From assembly GCA_001804045.1 (NCBI GenBank), contig MHFD01000071.1, positions 19,172 through 24,684 on the forward strand: a stretch of 5,513 nt of DNA. Reading direction: 5' to 3'. Positions 1-5,513 of this stretch are shown piece by piece. The stretch is from Omnitrophica bacterium RBG_13_46_9 (GTDB lineage Bacteria; Omnitrophota; Gorgyraeia; JABMRN01; RBG-13-46-9). Below the pieces are notes generated by a model. That model did not search any database and was not told the origin of the DNA. It saw nothing but the letters and a program-made list of their open reading frames with translations. Position numbers and translations under genes: made by a program. Positions within the stretch are counted from its first letter, which is position 1; every line of letters begins with the position of its first letter.

Positions 1-1892
1 AGCCGCTGATAGAAGCGATAGAGCCGTGGAGGAGGGGAGGCAAGGGGCTGATACTCTATTTTAGGAGACATTTAAGGTCGCTTGCAAACAGTCGCGGTTT
101 CGACGTCCATACGCCGTTTAATAAACTTTCGAAAGAAATCAAAAAAATAATTCTTTTAGGGGAAGGCCAGGGGTGGGGCGACTTTGAAGGTGTAATACCC
201 AATCTTGAGCGGAGATTCAGAGAGACGGAATCTGAATACATTAAGACGGAGATTAACAAATGCATGTCGGTTCTTCCCTGTCCGGCATGTAACGGAAATA
301 GGCTAAAACCCGAGGCGCTTTCGGTTGCGATCGGCGGGAAGAATATAATGGAAGTGACGGGGTTATCCGTGAAGGAAGCAAAAAAATTTTTTGCCAACCT
401 GAACTTCACCCCGAACGAAAAAATGATAGCCCATCAGGTCCTGAAAGAGATAACTTCACGGCTTACGTTTATGGAGAATGTGGGGCTTGACTATCTGACT
501 CTGGACAGAATAAGCAGCACCCTGTCAGGGGGTGAGGCCCAGCGTATAAGGCTCGCCACGCAAATCGGGGCCGGATTGGTAGGGGTCCTGTATATACTCG
601 ATGAGCCGAGCATAGGACTGCATTATAGAGATAATTCAAAATTGCTGGATACGCTTATAGCCCTTCGCGATTTAGGTAATACACTGATTGTTGTCGAGCA
701 CGACGAAGCGACGATACGGAAAGCCGATTTTGTTATTGACCTTGGGCCCGGCGCCGGGGAGCATGGCGGAGAGATAGTGGCATGCGGCTCTCTGAGCGAC
801 ATTTTAAAAGAAAAAAGGTCGCTAACGGGTATGTATTTAAAAGGCGAATTAAAAATAAAGATTCCGCAAAAAAGGCGCAGTTACAAAGGGCGAAAGATGC
901 TTAAGATCATAGGCGCGCGGGAACATAATCTGAAAGACATAGACGTGGAGATACCCCTTGGGATTTTCACCGCCGTCACAGGCGTTTCCGGCTCAGGGAA
1001 AAGCACGCTTATCGACGAGATCCTGTATAGAGCCCTGGTGAAAAGATTGTATAGGGCTAAAGTGAAGCCAGGGCTTCACGAGAATATCATAGGCGCCGAT
1101 CACATAGACAAAGTTATAGTGATAGACCAGTCTCCCATCGGTAGGACCCCCAGGAGTAATCCCGCTACCTATACAGGTATTTTTAGTCCCATAAGGCTCC
1201 TTTTTTCGCGGCTGCCCGAATCGAGGATACGGGGTTATAAGCCGGGCAGGTTCAGTTTTAACGTAAAGGGCGGAAGGTGCGAGGCGTGCGCCGGCGATGG
1301 CATAAAAAAGATAGAGATGCATTTTTTGCCTGACATATATGTCCCATGTGAAATCTGCAAAGGAAGAAGATTTAATGAGCAGACCCTGGACGTAAGATAT
1401 AAGGGTAAATCCATATCTGATATCTTAGAGATGAGCGTCGAAGAGGGGCTTCTGCTTTTTGAAAACATACCTTCCGTAAGACCCAAGCTAAAGACCCTTT
1501 ATGACGTGGGGTTGGGTTATGTCAAATTAGGCCAATCGGCGACGACCCTCTCAGGCGGAGAGGCGCAAAGGGTAAAGCTTTCGACAGAGCTTTCAAAGAG
1601 GTCTACCGGCAGGACATTCTATATTCTTGATGAACCTACCACCGGTCTGCACTTCGCAGATATAGATAAACTCCTAAATGTCCTGCAGCGCATCGTTGAC
1701 AGCGGAAATTCGGTTTTGGTTATAGAGCATAATCTGGACGTGGTAAAACAAGCCGACTACATTATCGATCTCGGACCGGAAGGCGGGAATCTGGGCGGCA
1801 AGGTCGTGGCCAAGGGTTCTCCGGAAGAGGTCGCAAAAGTCAGATCTTCCTACACAGGCCAGTTCCTGAAAAAAATTCTTGATAAATCGTAA
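1..1892 (+). CDS. uvrA: UvrABC excinuclease subunit A, 5'-truncated by window edge
   Basis: UvrA is the ABC-type ATPase that finds bulky DNA lesions and loads UvrB in cytoplasmic nucleotide excision repair. The frame is open from the left edge (first full codon at base 3), giving 629 visible residues. Full-length UvrA is about 940, so roughly 310 N-terminal residues, including the first Walker A, lie outside. In order: the conserved FEGVIPNLERR and ETES block (about 183-237); a CPAC Cys pair (279-290); ABC signature LSGGEAQR (from 522); Walker B YILDEPSIGLH (from 591); H-loop VEHD; the second Walker A GVSGSGKST (981-1007); the IDQSPIGRTPRSNPATYTG block; a C-terminal zinc module CX2CX19CX2C (Cys codons 1278, 1287, 1347, 1356), with the same spacing as E. 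coli Cys740-766; second signature (from 1548); Walker B ILDEPTTGLHF (from 1623); H-loop His at 1728. The C-terminus looks complete, with stop TAA at 1890-1892. The ATG at 264 is internal, because strong homology continues upstream of it. One oddity is a shortened segment before FEGV (see findings). Confidence 0.97.
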   Translation, partial: PLIEAIEPWRRGGKGLILYFRRHLRSLANSRGFDVHTPFNKLSKEIKKIILLGEGQGWGDFEGVIPNLERRFRETESEYIKTEINKCMSVLPCPACNGNRLKPEALSVAIGGKNIMEVTGLSVKEAKKFFANLNFTPNEKMIAHQVLKEITSRLTFMENVGLDYLTLDRISSTLSGGEAQRIRLATQIGAGLVGVLYILDEPSIGLHYRDNSKLLDTLIALRDLGNTLIVVEHDEATIRKADFVIDLGPGAGEHGGEIVACGSLSDILKEKRSLTGMYLKGELKIKIPQKRRSYKGRKMLKIIGAREHNLKDIDVEIPLGIFTAVTGVSGSGKSTLIDEILYRALVKRLYRAKVKPGLHENIIGADHIDKVIVIDQSPIGRTPRSNPATYTGIFSPIRLLFSRLPESRIRGYKPGRFSFNVKGGRCEACAGDGIKKIEMHFLPDIYVPCEICKGRRFNEQTLDVRYKGKSISDILEMSVEEGLLLFENIPSVRPKLKTLYDVGLGYVKLGQSATTLSGGEAQRVKLSTELSKRSTGRTFYILDEPTTGLHFADIDKLLNVLQRIVDSGNSVLVIEHNLDVVKQADYIIDLGPEGGNLGGKVVAKGSPEEVAKVRSSYTGQFLKKILDKS

Positions 1893-1930
1893 TGTTTTCA
1901 CGCATGCCGTTATTTGCGTAACGAAGCCTA

Positions 1931-1958
1931 TTCAAACACAATAATCTGTATACATAAT
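1931..1958 (+). promoter_or_regulatory. Candidate sigma-70-like promoter, upstream option
   Basis: A TTCAAA hexamer (1931-1936, 4 of 6 to TTGACA) is followed after 16 bp by CATAAT (1953-1958, 5 of 6 to TATAAT). Transcription would begin near 1965 and give a leader of about 50 nt for the TPR gene. This is pattern matching by eye in AT-rich DNA, where such matches arise easily by chance. It competes with the downstream candidate at 1976-2004. Confidence 0.25.
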
Positions 1959-1975
1959 ACTCAACACAAAAATAC

Positions 1976-2004
1976 TTGAACTTGCTTGCCCTAAGTGATA
2001 CTAT
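1976..2004 (+). promoter_or_regulatory. Candidate extended -10 promoter giving a near-leaderless TPR mRNA
   Basis: TTGAAC (1976-1981, 4 of 6) is separated by exactly 17 bp from TACTAT (1999-2004, 4 of 6). The -10 carries an upstream TG at 1996-1997, matching the TGn extended -10 arrangement. The predicted start of transcription, about 7 bp after the -10, falls near 2011, only about five bases before the ATG at 2016. This agrees with the lack of any Shine-Dalgarno before that ATG. An overlapping TATATT (2002-2007) is a better -10 hexamer but is poorly spaced from both TTG elements. Confidence 0.35.
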
Positions 2005-2015
2005 ATTAACACTAT

Positions 2016-2087
2016 ATGAACAAGATACTTTTCCCGATAACCATGGTTATAGCTGCAATATTGGCAGCTAATACCTTCGTGATGGCT
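2016..2087 (+). other. Sec signal peptide of the TPR protein
   Basis: Residues 1-24 show a short N-region with Lys3, an uninterrupted hydrophobic stretch (about residues 4-18), and a C-region ending Val-Met-Ala before Gln25. There is no Cys after the cleavage site, so a lipoprotein is not indicated. Export to the periplasm is inferred. Confidence 0.85.
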
Positions 2088-4463
2088 CAAAATGAAGAAA
2101 GCGATATCCTATTCGCGAAGAATGCTTTTAATGACGGATTCTATGACTTGGCTGAGAAAAGGCTGCATTCCTTCCTGGAGGAATACCCGGATTCTATACG
2201 CAAAGGCGAGGTGCATGTTCTTTTAGGCAAATGTTTCTATAACCAGGGTGAATTCAAAAAAGCATTGTATGAATTTCAGCTAATCGCAAATAATCCCCAG
2301 ACGAGCAATCTTGCGGATGAGGCAGTTTACTGGACAGCCGAAGTCTATTTCAAGTCGAAAGATTTTGAGAAAGCCGTAGATTACTATCAGAAGATTATAG
2401 ATGAATTTAAAGACTCATCATATCTTGTTTTCGCATACTATTCGCTGGCGTGGTGTTATTACGAAATGGAGAACTACGGTCTCGCCCTAAAAGGATTCGA
2501 AACAGTCGTGTCGAACTTTCCCTTAGACCGTCTGGCCGTGAAAGCGGAATATAAGATATGCGAGATATTGTATAAGCGCGGCGACTTCGCAGAGGCGCGG
2601 CTTAGGCTGCACGCCTTCTTAAAGAAACACTCTCTGGCTGACAAAAGGGCGGATGTCTATTACATGCTGGCTGATTCTAGCTTCCATATAGGGGATTTTA
2701 AGGACGCCATAAGAAATTTTGACGAAGCCCTTGCTATGTCGGAAAACAGCCAGTGGAGCGGCCTGGCTTTGTATAAAAAAGGGAGAGCCTATTTTGGATT
2801 GGAGGACTTCGCAAAGGCCATCGAAGTTTTTAATGAGAGCAAAAAGAAAGTTTACCAGCCCGATATGATTGCGGCAAGCCTGTTCGGGGCGGCCCAGTCT
2901 TACGAAAGGCTGGGAAATATCGATGAAGCAGAAAAGACGTATCTCGAGATTATAGAAGATTTCAAAGATAGCCAATGGGCGGACGACGCTTTTTACTGGC
3001 TGGGCGAACTCTATTATAAAAAAGGAGAGTTTGATAAAGCCATAACTATATATGAAGAGGGCATAGACATATTTCCGGCAAACGAACTCGTGGATGACTT
3101 CCATTATAATTTAGGCTGGGCCTTAAGGGAGAAGAATGACCTCAAAGGAGCCATGGCGGAATTTCAGAAAGTCATCAATACCTCCGGTGATTCGGAACTT
3201 GTAGTAGGGGCGTTGTGCAGGGTAGCCGAGATCAACGAGAAATTACTTCGGTACGATAAATCTATAGAAACTTATGATGTCGTATTGTCCAATTATCCTA
3301 AAAGCGTATGGGCCGACTATGCGCAATATGAGGTGGGAAGGATTCTTTTTTTGATGGATAAAATCGACCCGAGCATACTTGCTTTTCAATATCTTTTGGC
3401 AAATTTCCCAAATTCGGGCTTGCTGGATAAGGCCCATTATCAGTTAGGGCTCTTATATTTTAAAAAAGGAAATTTCGATTTGGCCTCGGACCAGTTTGAT
3501 GAAATCATAAAAAATATTCCTGACAGCCCTCTTACGGGGAGCGCAGAACTTCAAAAGGCCGTTTCACTCTACAACGCCAATAGGTACACCGAGGCAATAC
3601 CGATTTTTAACGAGATCATAAGAGAAAATAAGGACCCGGAGCTTGCCAAAACAGCGCATTATCAACTGGGGTGGTGTTATTACAGGATGCACAAGGATAA
3701 TGAGGCGCTAAAGGAATTTGAGACTATCTTAAAGAAATATCCCGAAAGCGAGCTTACCGCCGGAGTAAAGATGTGGTTCGGGGAGTATTTTTACAACAAA
3801 GGCCAGGTGCAGGAGGCCAAGAAGTATTTTAATTCCGTTATCGCCAAGTATCCAGATTCCGATTTTGTTGACGACGCCTTTTATTGGCTGGCCTGGACCC
3901 TTTACGAGGAGGGCAAACCTAACGACGCTCTTAGGGAATTCAGGGCACTTTACAAAAACTATCCCAGTAGCGAATGGGGGCAGGAAGCCATATTTAGAGC
4001 GGGAGACATTCTTCTCGAGCAGGGTAAAATGAACGAAGCGAAGAATGAGTTTCAGTTGGTTGTAAATACATATAAGAATTCCCCGTTTGCAAGAACGGCG
4101 AACAGGAAGATAGGCCGGATACTTATGGATGAAGGGGATTATCTGCACGCCATCGAATATTTTAAGAAAGCCCAGACAGCCGATGATACCGATTTTAACG
4201 CGCAGATTCAGTATGATATAGCAGAGTCTTATGAAGAGAAGGGTGATTTCGAGACAGCTATCATAGAATACTTAAAAGCTAGTTACACATATCCAAGAAA
4301 CACCTTCTGGGCGGCAAGGGCGGAACTTAAATGCGCTGACTTATTAGAGCGGATGCAAAAATGGGATCAGGCCATAAAGGTGTACGAGAGGCTGGCTAAA
4401 CGGGATATTAAAGAGTCGGATTATGCCAAAGAGAGGCTTGAGTGGCTTAGGTTGAAAAAATAA
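2016..4463 (+). CDS. Exported multi-TPR protein (CpoB/YbgF-like repeats) upstream of tolQ
   Basis: This 815-residue protein is almost entirely tetratricopeptide repeats and is probably periplasmic. Residues 1-24 form a Sec signal peptide: Lys3, then a hydrophobic core, then VMA before Gln25, which fits signal peptidase I. From about residue 31 to 800 I count about 21 consecutive units of 36-37 residues. Each has the A..Y.LG..Y...G.F..A...F..I...YP.S pattern, close to the TPR_6/TPR_16 units of BamD and CpoB/YbgF. A short charged helix ending in WLRLKK caps the array. No catalytic domain or transmembrane segment follows the signal peptide, so a scaffold or partner-binding role is likely. The start is fixed by an in-frame TAA at 2007-2009; no Shine-Dalgarno precedes it. 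tolQ follows after 16 nt, so the genes are probably cotranscribed. It is about three times the length of E. coli CpoB (about 263 aa), so a cpoB name is not justified. Its exact partner is unknown. Confidence 0.93.
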   Translation: MNKILFPITMVIAAILAANTFVMAQNEESDILFAKNAFNDGFYDLAEKRLHSFLEEYPDSIRKGEVHVLLGKCFYNQGEFKKALYEFQLIANNPQTSNLADEAVYWTAEVYFKSKDFEKAVDYYQKIIDEFKDSSYLVFAYYSLAWCYYEMENYGLALKGFETVVSNFPLDRLAVKAEYKICEILYKRGDFAEARLRLHAFLKKHSLADKRADVYYMLADSSFHIGDFKDAIRNFDEALAMSENSQWSGLALYKKGRAYFGLEDFAKAIEVFNESKKKVYQPDMIAASLFGAAQSYERLGNIDEAEKTYLEIIEDFKDSQWADDAFYWLGELYYKKGEFDKAITIYEEGIDIFPANELVDDFHYNLGWALREKNDLKGAMAEFQKVINTSGDSELVVGALCRVAEINEKLLRYDKSIETYDVVLSNYPKSVWADYAQYEVGRILFLMDKIDPSILAFQYLLANFPNSGLLDKAHYQLGLLYFKKGNFDLASDQFDEIIKNIPDSPLTGSAELQKAVSLYNANRYTEAIPIFNEIIRENKDPELAKTAHYQLGWCYYRMHKDNEALKEFETILKKYPESELTAGVKMWFGEYFYNKGQVQEAKKYFNSVIAKYPDSDFVDDAFYWLAWTLYEEGKPNDALREFRALYKNYPSSEWGQEAIFRAGDILLEQGKMNEAKNEFQLVVNTYKNSPFARTANRKIGRILMDEGDYLHAIEYFKKAQTADDTDFNAQIQYDIAESYEEKGDFETAIIEYLKASYTYPRNTFWAARAELKCADLLERMQKWDQAIKVYERLAKRDIKESDYAKERLEWLRLKK

Positions 4464-4464
4464 C

Positions 4465-4470
4465 GGAGGG
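4465..4470 (+). promoter_or_regulatory. Shine-Dalgarno of tolQ
   Basis: GGAGGG lies nine bases before the ATG at 4480 and starts two bases after the TPR stop codon. It is a near-perfect anti-SD match and fixes the tolQ start. The strong site contrasts with the SD-less TPR gene and the weak site before exbD, which suggests tolQ may be translated more strongly than its neighbours. Confidence 0.85.
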
Positions 4471-4479
4471 AAACGAAAG

Positions 4480-5106
4480 ATGTGGGAATTTATTGTAAAG
4501 GGCGGGCCCATAATGGGACTTATTATCTTATGCTCGATCATGGCATTTGCAGTTTTCCTGGAGAGGGTGTGGCACTTGAGAAGCGCCAGGATCGATACTA
4601 AAAAATTTATGCAGGAGATATCAAATAAGCTAAAAGCTAACAGAGTCATGGAGGCTATGGATATGTGCAACATAACCAAAGGCCCTATCGCGCGCATATT
4701 AAAGTCCGGCATAATGAGATACGATAGGCCTCGCCAGGATATAAAAGAGGCCATTGAAGATGCCGGTGTCCATGAAGTACCACTCCTTGAGAAGAATTTA
4801 GGCGTTTTGGCTACCATAGCACATATAGCGCCTTTGCTGGGCCTATTGGGGACAGTCGTGGGAATGCTTAGGGCGTTCCAGGTCATAGAAGAGAAGGCGA
4901 TGAGCATGGTTCCCGTAAATCCAGGCGATCTGGCAGGCGGGATCTGGGAGGCGCTTATAACCACGGTAGCAGGATTATCCGTGGCCATACCGACCTATGT
5001 GGCTTATAACTATTTGGTAAGCAGGGTAGATAATTTCGTGTTGGATATGGAGAAAAGCGCTACAGAACTGGTGAATTTATTATCTGAACAAAAAGAGAAA
5101 GTTTGA
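4480..5106 (+). CDS. tolQ: MotA/TolQ/ExbB family proton-channel subunit
   Basis: This is the inner-membrane stator subunit that, with ExbD/TolR, turns proton flow into mechanical energy for Tol-Pal or TonB-type partners in the periplasm. The 208-residue length is close to the usual 210-245. Three hydrophobic segments are visible: about residues 11-28, 107-131 and 151-175. A polar, mostly cytoplasmic stretch separates the first two, as in this family. The signature APLLGLLGTVVGM (117-129) holds Thr125, equivalent to ExbB Thr148. GIWEALITTVAGLSVAIP (154-171) holds Glu157 and Thr162, equivalent to ExbB Glu176 and Thr181. Channel residues are therefore intact. It sits 16 nt after the TPR gene and before an ExbD/TolR gene, the standard pairing. 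TolQ and ExbB cannot be separated reliably on sequence alone. The Tol assignment rests on the neighbouring CpoB-like TPR protein, and exbB is the alternative symbol. Confidence 0.93.
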   Translation: MWEFIVKGGPIMGLIILCSIMAFAVFLERVWHLRSARIDTKKFMQEISNKLKANRVMEAMDMCNITKGPIARILKSGIMRYDRPRQDIKEAIEDAGVHEVPLLEKNLGVLATIAHIAPLLGLLGTVVGMLRAFQVIEEKAMSMVPVNPGDLAGGIWEALITTVAGLSVAIPTYVAYNYLVSRVDNFVLDMEKSATELVNLLSEQKEKV

Positions 5107-5112
5107 AATAAG

Positions 5113-5143
5113 ATATCATGCGGATATTTTTTCCGCCATATAT
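5113..5143 (+). other. Imperfect hairpin with T-rich loop
   Basis: The perfect inner stem is GCGGA (5120-5124) with TCCGC (5132-5136), around a 7-nt loop of TATTTTT. ATAT (5113-5116) can extend it by pairing with ATAT (5140-5143), and two further A-T pairs form if C5117 and C5137 are bulged. The T run lies in the loop rather than after the stem, so it is not a canonical intrinsic terminator. Confidence 0.4.
5117..5127. repeat. 11-bp direct repeat CATGCGGATAT, copy 1
   Basis: This copy is identical to the one at 5166-5176, with a start-to-start distance of 49 bp. Its GCGG core forms the left arm of the hairpin. It could be a protein-binding half-site or a chance duplication. Confidence 0.6.
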
Positions 5144-5231
5144 TATGACAGATGCGTCAGTGATGCATGCGGATATCGCGTATCTAAAACCTTATTTAAA
5201 CCCGATTAAAAAAGGCTATTATGAAGTTTAA
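5118..5231 (+). CDS. Possible 37-codon small ORF overlapping the exbD start
   Basis: I do not recognise this frame. It begins with ATG at 5118, eleven bases after the tolQ stop, and ends with TAA at 5229-5231, overlapping the first 11 nt of exbD. A second in-frame ATG is at 5145. The peptide starts MRIFFPPYIMTD and ends YLNPIKKGYYEV. It has no clear transmembrane helix or known motif. No good Shine-Dalgarno precedes either ATG, only weak purine stretches. The overlap would allow translational coupling to exbD if it were translated. A chance frame in a structured gap is at least as likely. Confidence 0.2.
   Translation: MRIFFPPYIMTDASVMHADIAYLKPYLNPIKKGYYEV
5166..5176. repeat. 11-bp direct repeat CATGCGGATAT, copy 2
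   Basis: This second perfect copy is followed by CGCG and overlaps a GATATC palindrome (5172-5177). GATATC also occurs just before copy 1 (5112-5117). Copy 2 lacks the T-rich loop and TCCGC arm that follow copy 1. Confidence 0.6.
5210..5215 (+). promoter_or_regulatory. Weak Shine-Dalgarno of exbD/tolR
   Basis: AAAAGG lies five bases before the ATG at 5221. It is a short, close and weak site. It supports this start, together with an in-frame TAA at 5197-5199 and no alternative ATG between them. Confidence 0.5.
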
Positions 5232-5513
5232 AAGAAAGCTTTCTCTGGAGACAGGCCATCTGGACATCGCACCTCTCATAGATGTTATATTTCTGTTACT
5301 GATATTTTTTATGCTGACATCAAGCTTTATATTTCAGCCCGGCATAAAGATAAATTTACCCAAGGCGCTTACCAGTGAGGTCATCCAAAAGGAAAATCTG
5401 ATAATTATAATAACAAATGACGACGCCCTCTATATTAACGAAAGACCGATTGAGCAAGAAGAGCTTTCTTCTCGCTTAAAGATTGCCGCCAACGAGTCCA
5501 AGCCTATATTGAT
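5221..5513 (+). CDS. tolR: ExbD/TolR family biopolymer transport protein, 3'-truncated by window edge
   Basis: ExbD/TolR is the single-pass partner of ExbB/TolQ. Its transmembrane helices sit inside the channel and its periplasmic domain engages the envelope. The visible 97 residues (usual length about 130-150) show a basic cytoplasmic start (MKFKRK), then one hydrophobic segment at about residues 16-38. This contains the family motif PLIDVIFLLLIFFMLTS. Asp21 is the proton-carrying residue equivalent to ExbD Asp25 and TolR Asp23. GIKINLPKA follows, then the periplasmic domain with its LIIIITNDDALYINE strand pair. Key residues are intact. The start is ATG 5221, fixed by an upstream in-frame stop. 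It is separated from tolQ by an unusually long 114 nt. exbD is the equally valid name if the cluster proves to be of TonB type. Confidence 0.93.
   Translation, partial: MKFKRKLSLETGHLDIAPLIDVIFLLLIFFMLTSSFIFQPGIKINLPKALTSEVIQKENLIIIITNDDALYINERPIEQEELSSRLKIAANESKPIL

Larger units (their letters stand above)
1893..2015. other. Intergenic gap uvrA–TPR gene, no gene seen
   Basis: This 123-bp AT-rich gap contains no convincing reading frame or RNA gene. Two mutually exclusive 5-bp stems can be drawn near its left end: ACGCA/TGCGT (1900-1904 with 1915-1919) and CGTTA/TAACG (1908-1912 with 1919-1923). Neither is GC-rich or followed by a T run, so no intrinsic terminator for uvrA can be called. The right half holds two weak promoter candidates, listed separately. 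The gap and the change of function suggest that the TPR gene starts a new transcription unit. Confidence 0.7.
5107..5220. other. Structured intergenic gap tolQ–exbD
   Basis: Motor subunit genes of this family are usually nearly abutting, so 114 nt is long. The gap holds a perfect 11-bp direct repeat (5117-5127 and 5166-5176), an imperfect hairpin (5113-5143), a possible weak promoter (TTGAAA at 5103-5108, 16 bp, TATTTT at 5125-5130) and a 37-codon open frame. No tRNA or known riboswitch was recognised. The elements suggest regulation of exbD expression, but this is inference. Confidence 0.6.

Noticed and set aside
264..266. ATG at 264 as the uvrA start
   Set aside because: UvrA homology continues without a break upstream to the left edge in the same frame (FEGVIPNLERR, ETES). 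The gene is truncated by the window, not short.
993..1901. Minus-strand open frames inside uvrA
   Set aside because: They lie opposite the highly conserved UvrA Walker A, zinc module and signature regions, and encode nothing recognisable.
1900..1923. Hairpin after uvrA as an intrinsic terminator
   Set aside because: The two possible 5-bp stems exclude each other, are not GC-rich, and have no following T run.
2619..4148. Several minus-strand open frames inside the TPR gene
   Set aside because: They are shadows of a well-supported repeat protein, with low-complexity composition and no motif.
4344..4988. 214-codon open frame on the minus strand, hydrophobic in parts
   Set aside because: It is antisense to the TPR end and tolQ, which have strong family motifs. 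Its hydrophobicity mirrors the tolQ membrane codons, and it has no recognisable domain.
5119..5136. GCGGA/TCCGC hairpin as a terminator of the tolQ transcript
   Set aside because: The T run is inside the loop and the 3' side is followed by CATATATTA rather than a U tract. An exbD gene that must be coexpressed lies just downstream.

Overview
The window looks like chromosomal DNA from a diderm (Gram-negative-type) bacterium. It carries the C-terminal two thirds of a bacterial UvrA and the start of a TolQ/ExbB–TolR/ExbD energy-transducing cluster. Isoleucine is often encoded by ATA and arginine by AGG/AGA, and base composition looks moderate by eye (not counted). An exported protein built of about 21 TPR units sits directly before tolQ. 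Together these would fit an uncultivated diderm lineage such as Omnitrophota or Elusimicrobiota. That placement is an impression from codon use and protein style, not a demonstrated assignment. No mobile element, CRISPR array, tRNA or rRNA was seen.

Layout, all on the + strand. (1) 1-1892: uvrA, cut off by the left edge; the reading frame is open from base 1. (2) 1893-2015: a 123-bp gap with no gene and two weak promoter candidates; the second lies almost on top of the next start codon. (3) 2016-4463: a signal peptide followed by about 21 TPR units (815 aa). (4) A 16-nt gap with a strong Shine-Dalgarno. (5) 4480-5106: a TolQ/ExbB family proton-channel subunit (208 aa). (6) 5107-5220: a 114-nt gap, unusual inside such an operon, holding an 11-bp direct repeat, an imperfect hairpin and a 37-codon open frame that runs into the next gene. 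(7) 5221-5513: the first 97 codons of an ExbD/TolR family protein, cut off by the right edge.

UvrA works alone in nucleotide excision repair and is probably a separate transcription unit. The last three genes form a plausible functional set. TolQ/ExbB and TolR/ExbD make an inner-membrane motor driven by the proton motive force, and the long periplasmic TPR protein is a candidate partner or scaffold that passes this energy to the envelope or outer membrane. Tol-Pal systems usually carry a small TPR protein (CpoB/YbgF) after pal. Here a roughly three times larger TPR protein comes first. No TolA/TonB, TolB or Pal is visible, and any such genes would lie beyond the right edge.

The most interesting points are the oversized TPR protein coupled to the motor genes, the structured tolQ–exbD gap, and the apparently SD-less, possibly leaderless start of the TPR gene. 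None of these amounts to a proven new system on sequence alone.
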